27,908 nt of DNA, from NCBI GenBank assembly GCA_002081555.1, contig MZNV01000995.1, forward strand, positions 1-27,908. Direction: 5' to 3'. Under the pieces are notes generated by a model. It had not been told where the DNA came from. It was given only the letters and a program-made list of their open reading frames with translations, and made no database searches. The position numbers and the translations under genes are program-made. The stretch comes from Protostelium mycophagum (taxonomy: Eukaryota > Evosea > Variosea > Protosteliida > Protosteliaceae). Every line of letters starts with the position of its first letter. Position 1 is the first letter of the stretch. Shown here piece by piece: positions 1 to 12,693 of the stretch.

Positions 1-1093
1 GTTCAATTTGTCATTTATAATCTATGCTTCACAATTATCTGTTGAACATATATACAGTTTGGTTTTTTATATCCACAGAACAATGTCCTTTTATGTCTAT
101 CTGTTTTCAGTTTTTATATTTGATCATTTAAATGATTTCTCTGCAGATTTTAGGGAAAAAAAGATTTTTTTGACTTTTTCCTGAAGAGCCACAAAAAATA
201 ATAATAAGCCAAAAATTTGAATTGTTCATTAAAACTGATGCATACTCTGCTAATGTATTAAAATGGTATTATCAATCTCCAACCTTGCACCCCAAATATC
301 CTGTAGACTCAGGTACATTTTGGAAGTCAGAAGAAACACTTGACTTTGATGGTACAGACATGGGTTTCTTTATTGATGACAACAGTATGTTGTTCTATGA
401 GGTTTCTCTCACAATCAACCAACTGGTTGTTGATGATTGCTAAGGTCATGTCTGGATTGCCAATTTCTGATCAAAGGGCTTAGAAATAGTCTCTAAATTA
501 CAAAATACTCTCCTCCTTTTTTAGCTTGAGGTTGTTGAGTTCTATTATTTGGCAAGTGAGGTGTCCTGGTAAATGTAGTGTTTTCTGAACACTTGGCAGA
601 ATTCTCTCTATGAAAGACCTCTGTCAAAAATGTTCTCTAATGCCACTTCTTTATGTCTTTGTGGATGCAAATGTATATTAATCTCTCCCAGTGTTTGTCA
701 ACATCCAGGCTGTTGATGAGGAGGATTGTTGCAAATTCTTTGAGGAATTCTATTGGCTCATTGATCATTAGACAGTCCTTCTCTGCTGAGCTACAAAAAT
801 TGGGAAGGTCCTGTGATACAAGTGTGGTTTTTACCAAAAGCCCTATTTTCAATACAGTTGCTGCATAAGAATTGTCTAAGGGCAAGGCAGAAGCCAGCTC
901 AGACATCTCAGACAGCTTATGGCTTAGGCAATGAGAATAATAATGATGCATAAATATGGACAGGGTTGAATAAGATATGAATCCAAGTTATCTTCTGTTT
1001 ATTAAGTTCCTGATTTAGATTTAGATGCAGATGGAGACAAGCTGGCAGAATACAGTCAATGTTGACTGTCAGATTATCTGACAGTTTGGCAGC
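1..1093. other. AT-rich stretch, no supported gene
   Basis: This segment is visibly richer in A and T than the gene-bearing middle of the window. It holds two modest open frames, 222-443 (+, 73 codons, opening with TTG) and 637-951 (-, 104 codons, opening with ATG). Neither resembles a family I know. No splice-linked extension or poly(A) signal supports them. It may be an edge of intergenic DNA or a decayed element, but I see no terminal repeats or recognisable domain to say which. Confidence 0.4.
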
Positions 1094-2125
1094 TCAAAGG
1101 TCTAGAGGCCTATCTATTAAACCCCAATTGCTGACAATGCAACAATAAATCCATATTCCTGCTGACTTATTGATTCTTTTATCCTGCAAAAGCATCTCTA
1201 CTATATCTGTCCATCCATATATTGACGCTCTCCGTATTATGTTGTTGTTGTTGATTGTTGGATCCACTCTGCTGTCCTGCACCAATATCCTCACTGTCTC
1301 TTTATGTCTATTTTTCAATGACATTCTGATCGCATAGTTTGATTTGGCTGTTGGATCCACTCTCTTGTCTTGCAGTAAGATCCTCACTATTCCTGAATGT
1401 CCTCTCCTTGCTGCTATTCTCAAATAGAAATTTTTATAGTTGTCTGATGATGCATCTATCCTGCTGTCTGCAAGTAACGTTCTCATAATCTCTATATGTC
1501 CATTTGTTGATGCTATCCTCACTGCATTGTAGTTTTGGGCTGTTGGGTCTACTCTGCTATCTGCAAGTAACATCTTCACTATCTCTATGTCATTGTTGAT
1601 CACTGCTCTTCTGATTGCATAATTATCTTCATCTGATGGGGCCACTCTGCTGTCTCTTAACAACATCCTCACTATCTCTCTCTGCCCCTCAATCACTGCG
1701 ATCTTGAAGGCACATAAGTTCAAAGGGTTTAGAAAAGTCCGAGATGTGCGAAGTTTTGTTGAAAAAGATGGATCAATGTCGAGGATCATCAGGAGTCGAA
1801 TGAGGTGAATGTTCATATATAGATAGTGCCTAGGCTTCAAGAAGAGGCCGTTGACTATTACGTTTGAGTGGCTTCATCAAATCGACACGTTCATACCGAT
1901 ATCTCTCCATGTTCTGCAGACTCTTCTCAGCGTCGCCCAACTCCTTCTGTCATGTTGGGAGATGATCATCTTGAGTATCTCTGATGTGATTTCAAGGCAT
2001 GTAAGTATGCCACTTCGTGTATTGTTTTCAATCTCTGAGGATGTTTCGGGTTGGCCATGCATAATGTCATCTTGGAATACCTCTGAAGTTTCGGATGTCT
2101 GTTGTGATCTTGGTTTCAATAGCAT
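1094..2125 (-). CDS. F-box and ankyrin-repeat protein
   Basis: Predicted exons are 2125-1897 and 1854-1094, giving 329 residues. The N-terminal third carries an F-box (about residues 40-75, ending in the typical LRRVCRTWRDI). It is followed by six ankyrin units of about 31-33 residues, each ending in a variant of ADSRVDPT, plus a partial seventh unit. F-box proteins recruit targets to SCF ubiquitin ligases through Skp1, and the ankyrin repeats would be the target-binding part; the target is unknown. Both parts are in the same frame but are separated by two adjacent TGA codons. A 42-nt GTATGA...TAG intron (1855-1896) removes both stops and keeps frame, so I prefer a spliced gene to a broken one. 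The ATG at 2125 is the first in frame. The repeat style resembles the large F-box/ankyrin families of some amoebozoans. Confidence 0.8.
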
Positions 2126-3295
2126 GGTCTTCTGATGATTGAATCAAATTTGTGCTTCTTCACGCAGATGCATCTCCTCATATGTCACATTTATTTTTTT
2201 TGTGTCTTAATTAGAGACAATCTCTGGGATGAATCCTGATGTCACATTGATTAGAGATGAAGATGAACCAAATGGGTCTAAGAAGGTAGCAAGTTGCCGA
2301 GTGTACAGAAGACAAAACTGACAGGTTCTTTTGGATTACTGCTCTCAGTTTGCAAAATTCAAAAAGACCTTCCTCTATCTAGCTTGGAAAAGACCAGTTG
2401 ATGGCTCTGATTTTATAGATTCCTGCACCATGGTAATTAATGTTCATGGACTGGAGGAATCTTGTTGTGAAATGGAAGAAATTTGTGATATTTTTTTGTT
2501 TTTTGTTGGACTTTTTTAGTTTTTATAGAACTTTCATACTTTTTGAATTTTCAATATATTTGTTAATTTTAAGAAACACTTTTGTACAACTCATTGTAGG
2601 ATAAATAAAGAGTCACAGAGTACAATACAATTATATTCATTTGTCTAAGAATAGCGTAGTCTCTTGTCCTGTGGCCTCTCTGTTTGTTGTCTTTGGTGTT
2701 GTGGATGATTGTGATGATACGGATCTGATGCATTCTCCTGCTGCCCTGCACCCAATGATATTTGTTTCTGAGCCCTTCCCCCCACTCTTCTCTAATTTTG
2801 TATCTTCCATAGCAACCAAAAAATCATTTTGCTACAACTCCTATCATTCACTCGCCTGATTGAAACAAACCAGGTAATATTCCCGCGCTTTTTGATTCAT
2901 TCAGAGGACGAACCAACCAGTTTTCCAACCGGTTTTGACATGAAGTGTCGGTATCGCCAGTTTCGAATCCCATAAATTCCCTATGGATTTTGTACAGTCC
3001 CCGAAGGTCGAGAATTCGTTTAAGAGGTCGAGAAGAGGACTCTATGTGGCCTGCAGATTAAAAACCCCAAACAAAATCTGAGTGAAAACTCGATTTCTCG
3101 ACAGCCACACATAAAAACCGGCCCGAAACCACAATCCCGCCAGACAGGCGTCAGAAGCGAATTTTCGCCCAGATCCCATCTTTTCTTTCTTGTATGCGGT
3201 GGTTTGTCATATTTGCCAAGCCTTCTCAATCACGAACAGCATTACTCCTTCCACATCCTATACTTTTACCACGAAACCAACGAAAGCAACAAACT
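2126..3295. other. Intergenic region upstream of the rhodopsin gene
   Basis: This region separates the divergent F-box/ankyrin and rhodopsin genes. The left half is AT-rich with poly-T runs near 2490-2580. Apart from the doubtful small frame at 2637-2810 I see no gene. The last 300 bp before 3296 are less AT-rich and probably hold the rhodopsin promoter and leader. Confidence 0.4.
2637..2810 (-). CDS. Small hypothetical ORF (57 codons), doubtful
   Basis: From an ATG at 2810 a frame of 57 residues runs to a TGA at 2637. It starts MEDTKLEKSGGKG and is hydrophilic, rich in Ser, Thr and Gly. Its base composition is less AT-rich than the flanks, which is the main argument for it. No domain, signal peptide or membrane segment is visible. 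The opposite strand is also open over the same stretch (2641-2859), which weakens the case. It could be a chance frame or one exon of a gene I cannot join. Confidence 0.2.
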   Translation of the reverse strand: MEDTKLEKSGGKGSETNIIGCRAAGECIRSVSSQSSTTPKTTNREATGQETTLFLDK

Positions 3296-4222
3296 ATGTC
3301 TAACAACAACGGAGTAGAAGGTGTGATACCTGCCGGTGGCTCAGTCATCACCCCCGGTCCAAATTATGATCCAGGAGCTGAGGTCAACAACACCAACACC
3401 CCAGGAATCGTCTTCTTGTGGGTCACATTTGGAATTCTGGTGCTCTTTGCAGGGGCATTCTTCATATCGGCCATACGGGCCAGGACAGAGAAGATTAGGA
3501 AATTCTCTGTTGTCAATGTCATCATCTGCTCGGTTGCAGCAACTGCCTACATGTCTATGGCCTTCCAACAAGGATATGTCCGCAAAGAGAATGGAAGACA
3601 ATTCTATTACGCCAGATACATTGACTGGGCCATCACCACACCTCTGCTCCTGTTCGAAATCTCCAGTTTAGCTGGTGTCGGCAACACACTCACCTTCTTG
3701 GCCGTCCTTCTGGATATCATCATGATCGTGACCGGACTCTTTGGAGGACTCTCCGTGCGCAGAGGCCCCACCTGGATCTGGTTCGGAATGGGCTGCCTCG
3801 CCTTCCTCCCCATTTTCTACCTCTTAGCCGTCCATTACAGAAAGTTCCTCAACGAGCACACACGCCGCCCCTACACCTTCCAATCCATCTGGCTCATTGT
3901 TTTATGGACCATTTACCCAATCTGCTGGGGTCTCACTGACGGAGGCTACATCATCTCCGTCGATTACGAGCACCTCTGGTTTGCTATTTTAGACGTTCTG
4001 GCCAAGTGTTTCTTTGGTGCCTTCACAGTCTTCCTCTTTAGAAGCGCACTGCCGTACACTGAGGGCTACATCGCCGATACAGTCCCAGACGCCCCCAACC
4101 ACCCAGAGATCTTCCACAACGACAGAGAGATCGCTGCCATTGCCCTCCCTGCCAACGCCTACAGCTCAAAGAGGAAGACTTCCAACCCAGCGAACGGTGT
4201 ATCAAAGCCAAGCTCTGTCTGA
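3296..4222 (+). CDS. Microbial (type 1) rhodopsin, likely proton pump
   Basis: A single uninterrupted exon encodes 308 residues from the ATG at 3296; an in-frame ATG at 3194 would add 34 residues, but the MSNNN start fits family lengths better. Seven hydrophobic helices are visible. Helix C reads ARYIDWAITTPLLLFE: relative to bacteriorhodopsin, R82=R107, the primary acceptor D85=D110, T89=T114, and the donor D96 is E121, i.e. a DTE motif as in proteorhodopsins. D140 matches D115. The retinal pocket W204, Y207, P208 and W211 is intact, and helix G carries D233 and the Schiff-base lysine K237 in DVLAK. D215 and E225 lie where bacteriorhodopsin has its release-group glutamates. Everything needed for light-driven outward proton pumping is present; function is inferred. 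The polar C-terminal tail (about 255-308) is probably cytosolic. Many codons end in C. An AATAAA lies just past the stop (about 4225). Confidence 0.95.
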   Translation: MSNNNGVEGVIPAGGSVITPGPNYDPGAEVNNTNTPGIVFLWVTFGILVLFAGAFFISAIRARTEKIRKFSVVNVIICSVAATAYMSMAFQQGYVRKENGRQFYYARYIDWAITTPLLLFEISSLAGVGNTLTFLAVLLDIIMIVTGLFGGLSVRRGPTWIWFGMGCLAFLPIFYLLAVHYRKFLNEHTRRPYTFQSIWLIVLWTIYPICWGLTDGGYIISVDYEHLWFAILDVLAKCFFGAFTVFLFRSALPYTEGYIADTVPDAPNHPEIFHNDREIAAIALPANAYSSKRKTSNPANGVSKPSSV

Positions 4223-4535
4223 GAATAAACTGGTATTTATAGATGTTCTTTCATGTCCACAGCAGACACCAGGAAGATATTTATTCCATTTGTCTTGATG
4301 ATCTCATGAGAGGGGACGGTGGGCCCATGGACAGATTGTTCTTAACCTCATTTGTTGAGGCTGGGATGGGTGTGGTCAGAGCAGGTGGGAAGGAGATGTT
4401 CTGGCCAGGTCTAGAGAATAAGCCCGGATGATTAAAAGTCTGCGGCATGGGCGATTGTGGATTGTACCTTACTCGAGTCAATCATACAATTTCACATCGA
4501 TAGACATCTGAATGAGCCATCTGTCTGGAGAATAC
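4223..4535. other. Convergent 3' intergenic region
   Basis: This is the tail-to-tail gap between the rhodopsin (+) and the PARP-like gene (-). It contains the rhodopsin AATAAA signal near its left end. Short open frames here are on both strands and overlap each other; I regard them as chance. Confidence 0.5.
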
Positions 4536-6278
4536 TCACTTTACAACGACGATGAATCTCAGTTTGATATCCTCCTTGTTGTACACATAGTATTTAGAGA
4601 AGGAAGCCGCCAATGAACTCCTCATGTAGTAAGGCCGGGGCTTCCCCACAGGGATGATGTACCCTTCATCTGTCTTTGCGACGGACGCCGGGTCTGGGCC
4701 GAAAGAGCCTCTACAGAGGAGGGAGTTGTAGCCTTTTGGGAGTTCTCGCGCGATGAATTCGCTCTCAAAGATGTTGCCCAATGCCACTTCGTAGAGATGG
4801 ATGCATACCTGCATCTGTGAGTGAAAAACTCGAAGAAATTTCGGTTTGATTTCGAAGAAATTCAGAGCAAATTTCGGAGAAATTTCGAGGAGTTTTCTGG
4901 GAAAATTAGACTTACCGTAGAGCCCTCTTCACCTGCAAACGCTTCTTCCAAACTTGAATAAAACATGTCTGAGAATTGTACTGCAAAAGTCAGCGAAATT
5001 TCACGAAATTTCTATCACAACTACAGAGATTTTTCAGAGAAAATGTCTTGAATATTCCTCACATGCGTTGGCTGTCAGATTTGATGATTCTTTGCTTCCG
5101 TCCAGCCCGTTCTGCAGAATATTGAGATTCTTTGAGATATTGACACCTGTATGACGTCAGTTTCGTATTTACGTAATATGACGTCACCTCTACATAATAG
5201 AATACGGTTTTCCTTCGTTGGTGCGGGACAATCAGGCCTGTACATTTTCAACATGAATTTCCTCGAAATTTCCAGAATTCTAATATGAAATATCGAGGAA
5301 AAGTCACTGAGATATCATGGATGACATACGCGTCGACAGAGAAGATGTTCTCGATCCCAAAAGGTGAACCGTCCGTAGTGTTTTTTACAAACCTAAAAAT
5401 CATTTAATTTCTGCCCAAAAAAACTCACAAAATTCAATCCAATTTTCGAGGCATTTCTCCGCCGAAATGCGCACGGTAAGATCACGTTAACAACCGAGAT
5501 CCTCACTGCATGACCAGCTGATACTTGGGATGTGTCGGGGACATCGGCATAATCTTCACGTTTAGTTCTTTCAACAAGGCCGACTCGAATGATATTTTCT
5601 TCTCTTTAGAGGTGTCTCTCGCCGTCTCCATCAGCTCGATTCCGGAATATAATATTGACAGGTTCTGTCAATCAATCAGATTCGTCATGGAGACTTTGAC
5701 AGACGTAAGCGTAGATATATATTCTCCGGCTTAAAATTTTTAATCCGATTCCGCGATCACTCAGATTTTTTTCCGAAAAAAATACCCGAAAACCAATGGA
5801 CGGTCTCCCAACTTGACAAGACTCACCTCCATCTGCCTCATCTTGGCTTCTAATTGCTGTTGCGTCTGGATCACGGGGGGAAAGGGTGAAGTGGCGGGGA
5901 CGTAAGGCCTCGCAGGCGGGAATAATTTATAATATGTGTATGAATGTAGCAACAGGCTGAGGGGGTCCTCTGAAGGGTCCCGAAAGACGCGGGAGATATT
6001 GTGCAGGGCGTGTTGGCCGCCGTCAATGCGAGTTTTTGTCAGGTCCTCTACATGACGTCATCATGACATCATTTTTTTGAACATTAAAAAATGTCAAAAG
6101 CTCGAAAAATGTGTCGACGTTTTACAAAATGAAAAATGACGTCACCTGGACCGAAACGCTCGATATCAAGACCGTTGTAGATGATCGATTTTGTCAGTAC
6201 AGAACTGCTTGTGATCATTTTGATCATCTCTCTTGTGGCTGATGGAGTATCCTCTTCCTCTGTCTGGTCGACTGTCGT
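4536..6278 (-). CDS. PARP-like protein with a degenerate catalytic triad
   Basis: Predicted exons: 6278-6146, 6047-5827, 5664-5507, 5392-5330, 5237-5188, 5146-5063, 4980-4916, 4814-4536, about 350 residues in one frame. Exons 1-3 match the helical regulatory domain of PARP1/2-type enzymes (REMIKMI...LDIERFG...DGGQHAL...IELMETA); exon 4 carries FVKNTT, which matches the YVKNTH landmark. The rest aligns along the ADP-ribosyltransferase fold and includes YEVALGN, LPKG and GPDPAS. The triad is lost: LLWHG is LLCRG (His to Arg), the IYFADM tyrosine is Gln (LQFSDM), and the NEYIVYD glutamate is Lys (SKYYVYN). It should not make poly(ADP-ribose), though it may still bind NAD, DNA-damage partners or other PARPs. 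I found no WGR domain or secure first exon between 6279 and 6545, so the N-terminus is missing from this model. Confidence 0.8.
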
Positions 6279-6545
6279 CTGTCAGAAATGTTTACCAGAT
6301 GTTGAAGACACGGTAACTACCGCGTTCACTGCGAAAAATTCGGTACCATTTTGTCTCAAATATGGTTTGTGGCACTGCCGCAGTGTTCCATGCGAGTTGG
6401 TGTCGTCTTTAATTTTTTGACTGTACACGAATTCTTTGTCTTTAGATGTTGCGAAGAATACGGTAGATTGTGCATGAATGATGTATTTTCGTGATTAGAA
6501 AACTGAAATGTGGCACCATCATAAAGCTATGATGTTTCTGATGCT

Positions 6546-7506
6546 TCACAGAGAAGATGATTGCGTACCATATTGTTCCCTAATTGTGCTGAGGATGGGA
6601 CTATCCACTTCCTCTATGATTGAATCTATGGACGCCCTCCTGTTCATTAAACTTGATGTTGGACCTAAGACAGTAAACCATCGCGAGTTGAATATAATTT
6701 ATGATTGTCGCAGCACAATTAATTCTCGATAAGCAGAGAAATTGCATACTGGATCCTCTTCGATGCTTCTTGTCTAAATCGCTGAATTGCCTCTTATCCA
6801 AAGTGATGCCATCTAAAGAACCTCTCCTTGGTTCCTCGCCAGATAATCTCCTCTTACGCAATTCATTGATGGTCGGTACGCCCATGTGCTCTGCCTCCTC
6901 CGCCATCGTCGGGTTCTGAGCTGTTTCTGCATCTCCCATCATCCTCAGGTTCGCGGCAGTTGTTGGGGGGTTATAGGCGCCGCTTGGTCGGGTAAATTTC
7001 GGTTCAGGAGATTTTCGGTGTTTGAGATCGGATCTGCTTTCAAACTAATTTCGTCAGCCTCATACGGATATACCCACCTGCCATTCATTTCGACTTGTTG
7101 GCAACAGAGAGTGGCCACAGCTTGCTTGGAGAAGAGTTGACGAATGTGAGTGTCATCTGCAGGTGGTGGTAAAGAGAATCCCGGCGCTTTTCTGCCGTGT
7201 TGAACTCATTTTTGGCTGTCTTGGCGATTTTGCCACTGTAGTTTATAATTGGATTTAAAATCGGTGAACACCGTCACTTCAATGTACAGTGTGCACTTTC
7301 TGCTGGACCAATGAATTGAAACGTCTCATTTTTTTGAGTAAGTTTCACTTTTACGGTCTTGTGTAGCTTTTTGGGATCAGTCAATGCAATCCCAATGGCC
7401 ATCACAGCTTTTATCACAAAGCTCGGCGCAAGTACAACAACATATTTAGCTCACAAAATTCAACGAGTCCGCTCTCATCCAGCGCTCGTCGACCTCTGCT
7501 GTACAT
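6546..7506 (-). CDS. Unrecognised 213-residue protein
   Basis: Five exons join in one frame: 7506-7455, 7407-7278, 7191-7078, 6943-6717, 6664-6546. The start MYSRGRRALDESG is the only ATG that splices into the long frame. I do not recognise the family. The N-terminal half (about 1-100) looks like a folded domain with mixed hydrophobic and basic segments and a CC pair. The C-terminal half is hydrophilic and holds several basic-serine sites (RKRRLS, EPRRGS, HRRGSS, NRRASID) that resemble targets of PKA/CAMK-type kinases, suggesting a phosphorylated tail. The gene is head-to-head with the methyltransferase gene; only 129 bp separate the two start codons, so they probably share a promoter. Introns 2 (86 nt) and 3 (134 nt) are the least certain joins. 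Confidence 0.6.
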
Positions 7507-7635
7507 GTCGGTGATGTTCTGAATTCGCGGACATATAAGGTGGCAAAGAAAGAACTTTTTGTTCCCGTTTTGTTGGGCAATTGTGGTTTGTCAAAACAAC
7601 AGATCCCTCCGAAGATCATTTTACAGGGGAAAAGG
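7507..7635. promoter_or_regulatory. Probable bidirectional promoter
   Basis: Only 129 bp lie between the start codons of two divergent genes (ATG at 7506 on minus and 7636 on plus). Both leaders and both core promoters must fit here. I see no clear TATA box, so this is inferred from spacing alone. Confidence 0.45.
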
Positions 7636-8925
7636 ATGAGCGAAAACGAGAGCTCTGATATAGACTTCCTATTTGAATTGAGGGATGAGCTTGATGCAGC
7701 TAATCATGTGAATATACCAGCTGACGCACACGCATATTGGGAGAAGAAAAAGTCTGACTACGCAACGACGAACGAAGCGGTAGGCGACAATCCCCACCTC
7801 TATTTATACTTAAGCACGCTCGAGTCTTTCATCTCTGCAGAAGAATGATAATGATCCAGATGTTGCTGATCGATGCGAGAAGATTCAAGAGAGACAAATT
7901 GAAGGTCAAATTCGAGGAGAGTGAGAGAGATGAGATTCTAGAAGTGTTGGGCATCTCATTTCCCTCTAAAACAAATGTGAGGGCAATGAATATTCATCAT
8001 CAAAATTTACGGTTTCTCTGCACATAAAAAACATAATTCCAAAAATCTAAAAGGTGTAGAAGGAGGGAACTTACGCTCCTTTCTCAAAACCACATGAAGA
8101 ATGTCGAGTTGTAGACTTGGGGGCAGGGATAGGCAGGTATACCCCCGCCTTTGCCTCCCAATTTGCTCATGTACATTGTGTCGACTTTATACAAGATTTT
8201 GTCGACAAGAACGAGCAAGTGAACAAGCCGATCTACCAAGAGAAGGTTTCATTCACATGTTCCGACGCTTACTTGGTAGAGAAAGAGCCTGGTGAGTTGT
8301 GAAACTATTCATCTGTCATTATTGAGATAAAAATCTTCGTTTTATTCAATCCATTTCAAATTATATTGTGGACACGGTAACTGCCGTGAAAAATGACGGT
8401 AGAGTTTGAGGTATGAATTTTCACTGAAATTTCACAGAGACGATAGATTTAGTTTTCTCAAACTGGTTGCTGTTGTACATGTCAGATGAACAGGTGTGTG
8501 GACCAGAAATTTCGGCGAAATCTCACGATGACAGGTCCCCGTCCTTGTGGAGAAATGGTACAAGTGGTTACGCCCCGGAGGTGCATTTTCATTGAATTAT
8601 CCTTCAGAAATATGGTCTTGTTAATTGTGAAGACCTACACCATTGTAGATACAAGATGACTTGTATAGGATTATTGTTCTTTCGTGAATCGTGCCATACG
8701 TCTATTGGGGGCAACGCTGCTACTGCAGATTCACCTGCCAAATATAGATCTCCTGAATTCTATCAAAACGCCTTTTCCAAGAAATTTCAACTGATCAGAC
8801 ATGGAAATGTAAAGCTATACGAAAAAGTCTACAAGTGAGTTTTTCCCGCCTTTTTAAGATTGTAAATATTAAAATATTCCAGTAATCCAAACCAGCTGTG
8901 GTGGCTTTGGCGGAAACTTGAATAA
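7636..8925 (+). CDS. Phosphoethanolamine N-methyltransferase-like enzyme
   Basis: Seven exons (7636-7779, 7860-7976, 8060-8291, 8438-8493, 8535-8580, 8669-8834, 8883-8925) encode 267 residues. SAM-binding motif I is VVDLGAGIGR (104-113), followed by an acidic-aromatic VDF near 128-130, the FSNWLLLYMSDE segment (about 170-181), WLRPGG and FFRESC (about 202-207), and the C-terminal NQLWWLWRKL. These match, in order, the N-terminal methyltransferase domain of plant phosphoethanolamine methyltransferase (LELGAGIGR, FSNWLLMYLSD, GGYIFFRESC, NQICWIWQK). The family uses S-adenosylmethionine to methylate phosphoethanolamine on the way to phosphocholine in the cytosol. Its single-domain length is like the protozoan (Plasmodium) enzyme, which performs all three steps; whether this one does is not decidable here. 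The stop codon overlaps an AATAAA (8921-8926). Confidence 0.88.
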
Positions 8926-9195
8926 ATCAACACGATTTTCTCACCATCAATTCGGACAAAAAACACTTAGCTTCCATAGCAACAAACCGGGGATCTCGAC
9001 TGCAACGCTCTCAGTCCAACTTATATCTGCAGAATAGTGTCTGTGAGGATTAGAGTGTATTGTGTGCTTCTTCCTGGCGTTGGGGACCTCCATCTGTAGA
9101 GAATAATTAATACGATTATTTGGTTGTAGATCGTGACCAGATCTTGACGCGCGTCATTTTGACTTCACTTTTTTGCCGCAACCTCACTTTAGACG

Positions 9196-11252
<2,057 letters not shown>

Positions 11253-11427
11253 AAATAAAATCTAGTTGTAGATGGATCGGTGCGCTTGTGGTCATGTCGA
11301 TTTATGATGATGATGTTGATAATGGTGTTTCTTTGGATGAGAGCATTTTCAAATGTTTGTCATAATCTTTTGAAATCGGAGAAACGGATAAATGGGTAAA
11401 CACCAGACTATCTCACACACATTTTGA

Positions 11428-12325
11428 ATGGACATGACCGAATCAGCACTGCCAGACGAACTCATTGCAGAAGTAAACACGAATACATTTCACTTGTGCT
11501 GACATATTAGATCGGAGAATTGATCGTCTTTGATACAGAAAGAACAGAGATCAAGTTTTCCTCCCTCTATAAAGATACAGAACAGCCAGAGACACTCTTC
11601 ATATTCGTGCGACATTTTTTCTGTGGAAAGTGTCAAGAATACTTGAAGGAACTATCTAAGAGCCTCCCTGCTTCAGCACCCATCAAGGTGAGAGTGATGC
11701 CAATTTGACGATTGTGACGAAGTTAGATCATCGGTTGTGGAGAAGCTGTTGCCATTCAGTCATACATGAAAGAGACGAATTCACCTTGGCCCATATACGC
11801 CAACCCAGACAAGTCCCTTTATAGGAAGTTCGAGATGGTACAGTCACAAGACATCCTGTAATCAATTAATGGTCATCCAGGTTCGAACAATGAAGACAAA
11901 TGGTCCAATCAAGTGGAGCAGCATCACATCTTCCATCCGTACTGGTGCGTTGTGGCACTTGGCATCATGCAGCTCTCGTTGACACTTTGCAGCCATCACT
12001 TCTGGACACGCCCTTTCTGGTGGTGATTACTCTCAGAATGGTGGAGAGATTCTAATAACAAAAGAAGGAAGGTGTACCTGGTCGCATATGTGAGTTTTTT
12101 AATACCGATTTGAAACAGTCAAAAAATTAAATCAACATCAACAATGTAGTTGAACATTTGATTCATGAGTATGACAGTTACTAATTTATATAGAATGTTG
12201 ACCACAGATGGGCACGCTGATGAGTCAGAGATCAGGAGGGTAAGTTTTCGTTTTTGTATTTGTATTTTTAGCATCCATACACAAGAAATCCTGTGCGCCA
12301 ATCTCACTCTCAGATCAGGTTCTAA
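11428..12325 (+). CDS. AhpC/TSA-type peroxiredoxin-like protein
   Basis: Seven exons (11428-11472, 11511-11687, 11727-11837, 11881-11944, 11993-12089, 12194-12239, 12272-12325) encode 197 residues. The core FVRHFFCGKCQEYL places a CxxC at C53 and C56 exactly where the thioredoxin-like AhpC/TSA family (PRXL2/AAED1 group and fungal relatives) has its redox cysteines. IIGCGE, PIYANPDKSLYRKFEM and GGDYSQNGGEILI follow in family order. The C-terminal DHA(D/S)-type segment is GHADESE. The role is probably thiol-dependent reduction in the cytosol; the substrate is not known for this subgroup. Intron 6 (12240-12271) is only 32 nt. An AATAAA lies at 12381-12386. Confidence 0.85.
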
Positions 12326-12693
12326 AGTTAGATAACACCAATTGAACGATTACTGACACCGTAGAAAATGGCGATAAATAAATAAAATGGGTCAAATATG
12401 CCCTGGCTTCGCTTTTGTATCTTTTTATCTCTGTACATTTCTACGGGAAGCGGTAAGGATACGTTGTTACCGCAAACCTTACCGACAAAAATCCCAGCCG
12501 GAGCACAATATCAGTAACGCCGTTACAGAAATAAAAAAAAATTCGAAATGATTAACTTCTTTTATTCATGACGAAAAAGGCCTGTAAATGCAATATTTTT
12601 ACTTGGTTGCCCATATTTTTCACAATTGTAGAATGTCAAATAGAAAAATAAATCAAATTCTTCGCGTTATCTTTATTCAAATATGTACATCCA
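12326..12693. other. Convergent 3' intergenic region
   Basis: Between the peroxiredoxin-like gene (+) and ODC (-). It holds the plus-strand AATAAA (12381-12386) and, at 12672-12677, TTTATT, the minus-strand AATAAA signal of ODC, 17 nt past its stop. A short inverted pair, GCGGTAA with TTACCGC, lies near 12452-12480. No gene is visible. Confidence 0.55.

Noticed and set aside
1840-1840. TTG as a start codon for the ankyrin part alone
   Set aside because: The upstream F-box is in the same frame and joins through a plausible short intron.
3336-3671. Alternative plus-strand frame inside the rhodopsin gene
   Set aside because: Out-of-frame shadow of a clearly conserved seven-helix protein.
6279-6545. 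Possible WGR-domain exon upstream of the PARP-like regulatory domain
   Set aside because: Open stretches exist in more than one frame, but none shows the W-G-R motif or an in-frame ATG, so I could not support an exon.
7191-7245. Alternative frame in the unrecognised gene reading GKIAKTAKNEFNTAEKRR
   Set aside because: It cannot be joined in phase to the following exon; the intron ending at 7192 gives one continuous frame instead.
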